A stretch of DNA of 64,000 bases from Halichoerus grypus (taxonomy: Eukaryota; Chordata; Mammalia; Carnivora; Phocidae), in NCBI RefSeq assembly GCF_964656455.1, contig NC_135721.1, forward strand, positions 54,071,530 through 54,135,529. Direction: 5' to 3'. The notes beneath the pieces were generated by a model. The model did no database searches, was not told the origin of the DNA, and saw nothing but the letters and a program-made list of their open reading frames with translations. Numbering within the stretch: position 1 is the stretch's first letter; every line of letters begins with the position of its first letter. The translations under genes were made by a program, and so were the position numbers. Below, one piece after another: positions 56,201 to 64,000 of the stretch.

Positions 56201-56393
56201 TTTTAAGATTTTATTTATTTATTTGACAGAGAGAGACACAGCGAGAGAGGGAACACAAGCAGGGGGAGTGGGAGAGGGAGAAGCAGGCTTCCCACGGAGC
56301 AAGGAGCCTGGTGCGGGGCTCTATCCCAGAACCCTGGGATCATGACCTGAGCCGAAGGCAGACGCTTAACGACTGAGCCACCCAGGCGCCCCA
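56201..56393 (-). mobile_element. SINEC, young-type subfamily
   Basis: Reverse complement: 'taagattttatttatttatt', 'gacagagagagacacagcga', 'ggaacacaagcagggggagt' and 'gagccacccaggcgcccc'. The perfect 17-bp TSD aaaggtagttatttttt lies at 56184-56200 and 56394-56410. Confidence 0.97.
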
Positions 56394-56410
56394 AAAGGTA
56401 GTTATTTTTT

Positions 56411-57099
56411 ACTAACTAACTGGTGCAGTTAATTTCCTGTTGAGATTTCCCTTAAAAAAGATGCAATGAAAATGTAGGTTTCATCTTCCTTCTTTTAAAA
56501 AATTTCTATTACTCTAGGGTCTAAGAGGACTGGACAAATGTATTCTTGAATGATACCTGGGTTACTTGGTCCAAAATACGTCTCCTCTTACAAGACCATC
56601 TTGACAATGCTGGAGAAAGCTTATCCTTACAGAGAGGCCATTAAGTTCAGATTTAGAGGATTCATAACAAAAGAACAAGAAAGACATTTTCAACTAGAAA
56701 CCCAGCAGATACAAAAATAGGGTAATAAAAACCAAAACAGTAGCTCCTGACACTCAGCCCATGATTATAGAAACATAACAAGTAGATCACAAAGGAAGCT
56801 GACCTCCACCAGCTCCTCACCTAGTCACCAAGCTCATTAGCTGCTGGTAGCTCTGTGGGCGTTGGTGCCAGCAACAGGGCCGCTGGGGAAGCAACGGAAC
56901 CTTTTTCTTTCAGGAAGTCACATCTAGAAAGTCATTGAAGAAGAAGGATTTTTTTCCAAACCACAAAACTGAGTCAGACAACACGTACCCAGCGTGAAGT
57001 ATGGACTACTGCCACCGATTTCTGCTTCAGGCACTGGATTAAGAAGGAGATGATCTTACTTCTAGGTCAGCTAGGAAGCAAAGATGAAGGGCCAGATAC
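56411..57099. other. no recognisable feature
   Basis: Unique sequence; no coding motif or repeat recognised. Confidence 0.45.
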
Positions 57100-57100
57100 A

Positions 57101-57123
57101 TGGATGGATGGATGGATGGAACA

Positions 57124-57168
<45 letters not shown>
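57101..57168 (+). repeat. (GGAT)n-(GATA)n compound microsatellite
   Basis: About five TGGA/GGAT units, then 'acaa', then eleven uninterrupted GATA units at 57125-57168, followed by GACA-type variants. Confidence 0.97.
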
Positions 57169-57172
57169 CAGA

Positions 57173-59268
57173 CAATTGCTGTATCTATATCTCTATATAA
57201 TAGATATAAGTGTATCCTTCTCTTAGTCCCGTTCCATCAACCAGCCCTACCTCTACTCCCTGGCAGATACAACCAAATCCAGAGGAAACTTTTCTCTTTG
57301 TCCCTCTTTTTGCCCCCCTCTTGTTCCCTCTCTCCTCTCCCCTCTCTGATTCTCTCCAAATTAAAAAAGTGGGGAAAGAAATGGCATTAAGGGTTTGAGA
57401 CAAATGGTCAGAGATGGTGGAAGGAGAATTGTTCCAGTTCTTTTTTTCTACTTTAGTGTTTGTTCAAAATAAATAAATAAATAAGTAAAACTTTATTTCT
57501 GGGGAAAAAAATGAAAATATACAGTGAAGAAAATGTGTAACAGGGAAAAAATACTGGAATAGGGGTCCCAAGTTCGAGTTCCAGTTCCAATTTTCCATCA
57601 CATCTTAGAAGTATGTTGAGGTAAAAAAGCCCAAGTATGCCCTGGGCAACACAATATCCCCTTTTGTCATGAACACGCAGCTCCCTTCACATGGCCTCAC
57701 AACACTTGTCAGAAATCATCTTGGGATCACTACATCTAAGGTGGCCTTATGGACTCATGGGAGTTGGCCCTGCAAATGAAGGACAGTGAGGTAGCTCAAG
57801 TTTGCACTGCAGCAACAAGGTGTCCCCAACTGCACAGCCCTGGGAGCCAGCCCAGGGTCACTGGAATGGGCAGTTCCAGAGTCCCACATAATCAGATCAT
57901 GGTCTAGAAGTCTCCTAGGCATCACCGACAGAAGGGAGTTCTCTCTCTCTTTTTTCCCATCCCCCTTTCAGATGAACATTATCTTAAAATGCTAGTGATA
58001 TTTTAGGGTATATGTATGAATATACTTGCCAGGGTTTGCTTGTCATGTCCTGAACATAGGAACAAGGCCCTATACCTCTTCACATCACCTAATATAGTCC
58101 TAAGCACATCAGCAGGCACAAAAATTCATGTTAATACATGTTGATTTTAGAACTCTATTCCAAAATTGCCTACATATTTTTGCCTAAATGTGTAAAACTG
58201 TACCATACACATGCATGTGCAGAAGACTACAGATATTTTTCATCCCACCTGCACTGCTTGGTTAGTATGTATACTCTTATTTCCCTGGAATCGCCTTCCT
58301 GCTAGACTCCTGCCCAATACGCTGTGTGACTCTGGTTGTCTATTTTTCCCATCAAGATTCACAGAGCTATCTGGTACTTTATGGCATTTGAAATTGGGCA
58401 GTTTCAGTTGTGCAACAGTCCCAAATACGTGAGTTTATGTACCAATAAGAGGAACTTATGGTTTCTATATTTTCTGGTTTCACAACATAGTATACTAGTT
58501 TCAATGAGTAATTTTTGGTTTTTACAAATTTGTCTTTTACTTAAAGCTTCTTTATATATGAAACTCTAGAGAACTGTTTGTGGGAACAGAAATGTGCCAG
58601 AAAACTCAACCATATAAATGAAAAAAGAAACAAACCATCATGCTGATAGGAAAAGCACATATTTATAGGTTGACTATCCGACTGGAAAGCAGAAATAAAG
58701 TAAAAATGTTCAAGGTAAATCTCTGCATTTTGGACACGGGCAAGCCAATTCCCTATTACCAACATTTATGGGGATTTTTTTTCCTAATAGTTACAGAATA
58801 TCAAGACACTGAGGCTATTTTTCCTTCACAAAGTAGAATTAGCTTTCCATCCTCCTCCTCCTTCCCCACATTAACCATCTCTCTAGTGGCTACAAACAAG
58901 AACCATTTATATTTATATTAAAAATGATTTGGCCTATGTACACTGCATTGTTTGACAGAAAAGATGGATGTTCGCTTATAATTAAGTTTCAGCATAAATG
59001 ACATCATTCAGGAAGATAAGAGTTCCCTTATTCCCTCTCTGCTGGTTTTCTCATAAGATGCTGTGGGTTGTATGAAGACTCTGATGATTTTTCTAGGCCT
59101 TCTCATCAGCAAACAGTTCTGCAGCAATTCAGTTACCTCTGAAAATCTGGAGGAAATTTTCCCTAATTCATCAGATATCTCTTGGTTCTTTGCTTTTGGA
59201 AAAGGAGGGGTATAGAGCCGTGCCACTTGAATTATGGTCTGATGCAGCATAGGCATCACGCAGAAGTT
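57173..59268. other. mostly unique stretch, no gene seen
   Basis: A CT-rich patch at 57295-57358 and (AAAT)n at 57468-57486 are the only simple repeats. Short frames on both strands at 58211-58921 and 59008-59259 lack recognisable domains. Confidence 0.45.
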
Positions 59269-59269
59269 T

Positions 59270-59425
59270 ACTAGAATCTTACAGAATAGGATCTTATAGA
59301 ATCTTATAGAAGATCTTATAGATCTTATACCTTATAGAAGATCTTATAGATCTTATAGATCTTATAGAATCTTATAGATCTTATAGAATCTTATAGCATC
59401 TTATTAGAATAGGATCTTATGGTCC
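59270..59425 (+). repeat. minisatellite of 'atcttatag(a/at)' units
   Basis: About fifteen irregular repeats of a 10-14 bp unit (gatcttataga, aatcttataga, accttatagaa) over 155 bp. Units become more diverged toward the edges (ttacagaatagg on the left, ttattagaatagg on the right). Confidence 0.92.
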
Positions 59426-59868
59426 CTCAGACATATGGAATAAAAATCTGCATTTAAAAAAGATCCCCAGATGATTTTTCTACTTATGAAAGTTTAAGAA
59501 ATGCTGGTATGAGAGACATAAATATGTACAATGGGCAGCTTTGTGGAAAAGCTGCATTGTTTGAGGTTTTTTCCTGTCTTTAAACATCAGGCTTTGAGGG
59601 CTAGGTTTTTAAACTCTCACACATCCCTTTCCCCTACTATAGTAGGAGAACTATAAAATTAATTTTTTTGTCTTGTATAAATCTCACATTACTCTGTGTG
59701 CATAACCTAATCTTCCCAACCAAGTTATAGGGCAGCAACCATATAAAAATAAATTATTCCACCTTTATTGTGTTTTGAATACATTTAAGACATTATACCA
59801 GATATTAAAGATGGTATTACAGAAATGTATAAAAAGTCATCCCTGCCAAGAATAAGTGTTTGTTTGTT
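59426..59868. other. no recognisable feature
   Basis: AT-rich unique text. Confidence 0.4.
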
Positions 59869-59869
59869 G

Positions 59870-60018
59870 TTTACTTGTTTCTTGTCCTTCGTCATCCCAG
59901 AACTATAAACTCCAACAAAGCAAGGATCATATTGTTCACTGTTATATCAGCAGCTCCTTCCACAATGCCCAGCACCTAGGAGATGCTCAGTAAATACGTA
60001 TTTCATAGATGAATGACC
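59870..60018 (+). mobile_element. L2 LINE 3' end
   Basis: 'ccagaactataaactccaac', 'aaggatcatattgttcactg', 'atgcccagcacctaggagat' and 'gctcagtaaatacgtatttc' match the L2 3' terminus. Confidence 0.7.
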
Positions 60019-60147
60019 TTATAATATGGTAGGAAAAATAAAATGTATATACAAATATCTAAAAGCCTGGCATAAGTAATAAGTTTCCTATAACCACATT
60101 GTTCATATGTCTTCTATAAAACTGATATGCTTAAGAAAGAACTGAAT

Positions 60148-60289
60148 CTGAGGCACCTGGCTGGCTCAGTCAGTAAAGCATGTGGTTGTTGATCTCAGGG
60201 TCATGAGTTCAAGCCCCACATTGTGTGTAGAGCTTACATAATAAAAATAATAATAATTTAAAAAAATAAAATAGGGAGATTATTTTAAA
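60148..60289 (+). mobile_element. SINEC, old short subfamily
   Basis: 'gaggcacctggctggctcag', 'gatctcagggtcatgagttc', 'aagccccacattgtgtgtag' and an AT-rich tail. The imperfect TSD is aagaaagaactgaa / aagaaagaaaaaactgaa. Confidence 0.9.
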
Positions 60290-60847
60290 AAGAAAGAAAA
60301 AACTGAACCAATCATTCACAAACTCTTCCAAAAAATAGAAGAGGAAGGAACACTTCTCAACTCATTGTATGAGGTCAGTGTTCCCCTGATACCAAAACCA
60401 GGCAAAGACATCCCAAGAAAGAAAACTAAAGACCAATATAACATAACATAGACACAAAAATCCTCAATGCAATCCATTAGCTTGTAGAAAGAATTATACA
60501 GTATGGCCAAATGGGATTTATTCCAAGAATACAAGGTTGGTTAAACATATAAAAATCAATCAATGTAATATGCATATTAATAAAATAAAGAACAAAAACT
60601 GCATGATCATCTCAATGCAGAAAAAGCATTTGACCAAATCCTTTTGTGATAAAAAAAAATTCAACAAGAATAAAAAAGAACTTCCTCAACCTGATAAAGG
60701 GTACCTGCAAAAAATAACTCTACAGTTAACATCATACTTAATTATTAAAGACTGAAAACTTTCCCCTAAGATTGGGACTAAGACAAGGATGTCTACTTTC
60801 ACCACTTCTATTTATCATTATCCTGGAGATTCAACCCAGGGCAATTA

Positions 60848-60920
60848 GGGAAGGAAGGAAGGAAGAAAGAAAGAGAGAGAGAGAGAAGAAAGAAAGAAGA
60901 AAGAAGAAAGAAAGAAAGAA

Positions 60921-60976
<56 letters not shown>

Positions 60977-61108
60977 AAAAGAAAGAAAGAGGAAGGAAGG
61001 AGAGAAGAAAGAAGAGAGGGAAGGAGAGAGGGAAGGAAGGGGAGGGGAGGAAAGGAAGGAAGAGGGAAGGAGGGAGGGAGAAAAAAAGAGAAAAAGAAAG
61101 GAAAAGAA
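60848..61108 (+). repeat. (GAAA/GGAA)n polypurine expansion inside L1 ORF2
   Basis: About 260 bases with only A and G on the plus strand: GGAA, GAAA and GA blocks, including a long uninterrupted GAAA run at about 60908-60976. The 127-codon plus frame and the 156-codon minus frame across it (Lys/Glu/Arg and Ser/Phe/Leu only) are artefacts of the repeat. Confidence 0.97.
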
Positions 61109-61318
61109 AAATCCAGATTGGAAAAAAAAAAAAAAAAGATCTCTATCACAAATGACATATTTATTGAAAATCCTAAGGAATTCATAAGACAACTAGAAGA
61201 ACTAATAAATGAGTTCAGCAAGGTCACAGAGTACAAGCTAAATATACGAAAGTAAGCTGTGTATCTATACACTAGCAATGAACAATATGAAAATGGAATT
61301 AAAAAACACTTCCATTTA

Positions 61319-61500
61319 TTTTTTTAATATTTTATTTATTTGAGAGAGAGACGGATTGTGAAAACAAGTGGGAGGAGGGGCAGAGGGAGAAGCAGACTCC
61401 CTGTGGAGCAGGGAGCCCGATGCAGGACTCGATACCAGGACCCCAGGATCATGACCTGAGCTGAAGGTGACACTTAACCAACTGAGCCACCCAGGTGTCC
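61319..61500 (-). mobile_element. SINEC
   Basis: Reverse complement: 'taatattttatttatttgag', 'cagagggagaagcagactcc', 'gactcgataccaggac' and 'gagccacccaggtgtcc'. The TSD, about 17 bp with two mismatches, lies at 61302-61318 and 61501-61517. Target is the L1M. Confidence 0.94.
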
Positions 61501-61530
61501 AAAAACAATTCCATTTAAAATAGAATCAAT

Positions 61531-61730
61531 GGGGTGCCTGGGTGGCTCAGTCGGTTAAGTTGACTCTTGATTTTAGCTCGGGTCATGATCTCAGGTCTAT
61601 GGGATGGAGCCCTGGGTCAGGCTCCATGCTCAGTGGGGAGTCTGCTTCTGTCTGTCTGTCTGTCACTCTCCCTCTCCCACTGCCCCTCCCCCTGCTCTCT
61701 CTCTCTCAAATAAACAAATAAATCTTTTTA
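61531..61730 (+). mobile_element. SINEC with CTGT expansion
   Basis: 'ggggtgcctgggtggctcag', 'gactcttgattttagctcgg' and 'gggatggagccctgggtcag', with a (TCTG)n/(CTGT)n patch at 61646-61664 and an (AAACA)n tail. The 14-bp TSD, aaaatagaatcaat / aaaatagcatcaaa, is imperfect. It lies 30 bp from the previous SINEC in opposite orientation. Confidence 0.94.
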
Positions 61731-62475
61731 AAAATAGCATCAAAAAGAATAACATACTTAAAGATAAATTCAACCAAAAAATTTCAATACCTATACAACA
61801 AAACTACAAACATGTTGAAAGAAATTAGACAAGACCTAAATAAGTGAAAATACATCCTGTGTTCATGTATTGGAAGACTCAATATTGTTAAGACGGCAAT
61901 GTTTTCCAAATTCATCTACAGATTTTATGCAATCCCTCTCAAATCCCAGCTACCATTTTGCAGAAACTCACAAACTGAACCAAAAATTTATATAGAAATG
62001 TAAGCAACCCAGAATAACCAAAATAATCTTGAAAAAGAAAGACGAAGTTGGGTTTCATCCCAATTCCAAAACTTCCTATAATGCCACAGTACTCAAGGTT
62101 ATGTTGTAGTGTAATAAGTTTAGACATGTAGATCAATAGAATAGAATTTAGCATCTAGAAATAAACACTTACATATATGGTGAAGCATTGACATAACAAT
62201 TTGATGGGAGAAAAAATAGCCTTCTCTACAAATGACTCTGGAACAACTGGATATCCACATGCAAAAGAATGAATTTGGACTCCTACCTCACACCATATAC
62301 ACCAAAATGGATCAAAGACCCAAATGTAAGAGTTAAAACTATATAACTCTTAGAAGAAAATATAGGTGTAACTCTTTATGACCTTGGATTAGAGAATGGT
62401 TCCTTACACATGATACCAAAAACACAAGCAACCATGAAAAATGATAAACTAGACTTCATCAAAATTAAAACTTTT

Positions 62476-62679
62476 TTTTTAAAAGAAGTATTTATTTATT
62501 TTAGAGAGAGAGAGTGCATGTGTGTGAGTCACAGGAGGGACAGAGGGAGAGAATCTTCAAGCAGACTCCCCGCTGAGTGCAAAGCCCAATGTGGGGCTTG
62601 ATCTCATGACCCATGAGATCATGACCTGAGCCAGAACCAAGAATTGGTCACTTAACCAACTGAGCCACCCAGGCACCCC
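62476..62679 (-). mobile_element. SINEC
   Basis: Reverse complement: 'aagtatttatttattttaga', 'gtggggcttgatctcatgac' and 'gagccacccaggcaccc', with an extra 'acccatgagatcatgac' near-palindrome. TSD aaaattaaaactttt / aaaattaaaaactttt at 62461-62475 and 62680-62695. Confidence 0.94.
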
Positions 62680-63668
62680 AAAATTAAAAACTTTTGCACA
62701 TCAAAAGACCCTATAAAGTAAATGGGAAAAAAAAAAGATTCACAGAAGGGGAGAAAATATTTGCAAATTATAAATCTGACAAATGACTATTATCCAGAAT
62801 ATATAAAAAATATTTACAACTCAACAATAAAAAATATAAATAATCTAATTAAAAATGGGCAAAGGATTTGAACAGGCAATTCTCCAAAGATGATATGCAA
62901 ATGGACAATAGGCACGTGAAAAGATGTTTAACATCACCAGCCATCAGGGCAATGCAAATCAAAAACACAATGAGATACGCCTTCTCACTTACTAGGGTGG
63001 CTACAATCAAAAAACCAGAAAATAACCAAGTGTTGGCAAGGATACAGGGAACTGGCACCCTCAGACATGGCTGGAGGAAATGTAAAATGTTACTGCCACT
63101 TTGGAAACAGTTTGTCAGTTCTGCCAAAAATTAAGCACAGTAATACCACATGACCCTGCAATTCCACTCCCTGACATATACCCAAGAGAACTGAAACATG
63201 TGTAACAAAGCTTGTTCATGAATGTTCATAGTAGCATTTTTAATAATAGCCAGAAAGTGGAAACAATGCAAACACCCATCAACTAATGAATGAATAAAGA
63301 AAATATTGTGTATACATAGAATGGAATATATTTGGCATAAAAGTGAATGAAATACTGACATATGGCACAGGATGGATGAACCTTGAACATTTTGTACTAA
63401 GTTTAAGAAGACAGACACAAGAAACCACATATTGTAAGATTCCATTTACATGAAATGGCTAGGATAAGTAGCTCATATAGACAGAAAGTAGATTAATGGC
63501 TTTCGGGGGCTTGGTTGAGGGGGAATGGGTGTGGCTGTTTCTTCTGGGAGTGATGAAAATATGTGAGACTTTGGGAATTTACTAAAACCCACTGAACCCA
63601 CCCACTTTAAAAGGGTGAATTTTATGGCATATGGATTATATCTCAATTTGAATAAAAATTTGTGTGGC

Positions 63669-64000
63669 AAAAAATAAACGACCACCCCTTTCAAAATTGC
63701 TTCTCTCTTACTTTATAAAAAAAATGACATCTCTCTCATTCATTCTATTCTTTTATGGTACGTTCCCTGGGGTACATTGCCAAAACAGACGAATGATTCA
63801 AGATATTGGTGAATGACCCTAACGAGTCCTTTTGTGAGAAAGTTGATTTCCAATTTTTGCTATCAAGGAAATTGCAGGAACAACTAATCAAGTTGTCAGA
63901 TAAAAATGATTTTTGATGATAAATCACAATATGATTTTTAATGTAACAGAATAAATTCAAGGAACTGTGTGGACACCATTACAAAATTCTTTCTATATGC
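63669..64000. other. no recognisable feature
   Basis: AT-rich unique sequence to the window end. Confidence 0.45.

Larger units (their letters stand above)
60303..63668 (+). pseudogene. old L1M: ORF2 reverse transcriptase to 3' UTR
   Basis: Co-linear plus-strand L1. The pre-RT linker begins near 'caatcattcacaaactcttcc'. RT motif A lies near 60620 ('gcagaaaaagcatttgacca') and motif B near 60775 ('actaagacaaggatgtctac', frame around 60772). The FADD counterpart at about 61141-61157 is frameshifted and its first residues are lost. The C-terminal domain lies at 62430-63120 and the 3' UTR ends near 63668 ('atctcaatttgaataaaaat'). Stops and frameshifts run throughout. It is interrupted by a purine tract (60848-61110) and three SINECs (61319, 61531, 62476). 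ORF1 and the endonuclease are absent. Confidence 0.88.

Noticed and set aside
59270..59425. CRISPR-like array
   Set aside because: Units are contiguous 10-14 bp repeats without unique spacers, in a mammalian genome; it is a minisatellite.
60772..61278. 127-codon plus frame and 156-codon minus frame
   Set aside because: Both translate the polypurine/polypyrimidine expansion (only Lys/Glu/Arg or Ser/Phe/Leu-type residues) with L1 flanks, so they are not genes.
1..64000. A novel multi-gene system or operon
   Set aside because: The window is transposon-dense mammalian DNA without intact host genes. Nothing supports a coordinated gene system.

Overview
The window looks like nuclear DNA of a carnivoran mammal, most likely an arctoid caniform (bear, panda, seal or mustelid). 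The main evidence is seventeen tRNA-Lys-derived SINEC elements that begin near 'gcctgggtggctcag' and end in (AAATA)n plus oligo-A. Their bodies differ from the dog SINEC_Cf and cat SINEC_Fc types as I remember them. The 3' end of the L1 at 16.2-17.5 kb is also the young carnivoran type. The sequence is AT-rich and full of ancient mammalian repeats (MIR, L2, MLT1-type MaLR LTRs, MER5A). I found no protein-coding exon, functional RNA gene, CRISPR array or prokaryotic feature. The window reads as intergenic or deep-intronic DNA, and almost every recognisable feature is a transposon remnant or a simple repeat.

Layout. 0-10.4 kb: AT-rich unique DNA with a MIR, L1/L2 pieces, three SINECs and two MaLR-like LTRs. 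10.49-18.37 kb: a nested L1 stack. An old minus-strand L1M is split by an L1MA 3' fragment, by an inverted pair of younger ORF2 pieces, and by a 5'-truncated carnivoran L1 with an exact 14-bp target-site duplication (TSD). 18.4-29.7 kb: no SINEC at all; it holds MIRs, an ERV1-like solo LTR near 23.0-23.4 kb and an L2. 29.7-46 kb: SINECs interleaved with MaLR LTRs, L2, MIR and MER5A, plus a 269-bp retro-insertion at 40.5 kb with a perfect 20-bp TSD that looks like a twin-primed L1 3' transduction. 46-53.4 kb: L1 remnants, a SINEC-split hAT-like element and an MLT1/MST LTR. 53.6-55.6 kb: a HAL1-like element carrying an 852-bp retro-insertion that contains a U6 snRNA pseudogene fused to L1 3' sequence. 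55.6-60 kb: mostly unique, with tetranucleotide and 10-bp minisatellite arrays. 60.3-63.67 kb: an old plus-strand L1M punctured by three SINECs (a fourth lies just at its left edge) and by a ~260-bp purine-only expansion.

No genes act together here. The interest lies in insertion history (nesting, inversions, chimeric retrotransposition) and in a few DNA-structure-prone tracts. Family names come from recognising consensus features by eye, without a RepeatMasker search, so subfamily labels are tentative and boundaries without a TSD are good to about 10-50 bases.
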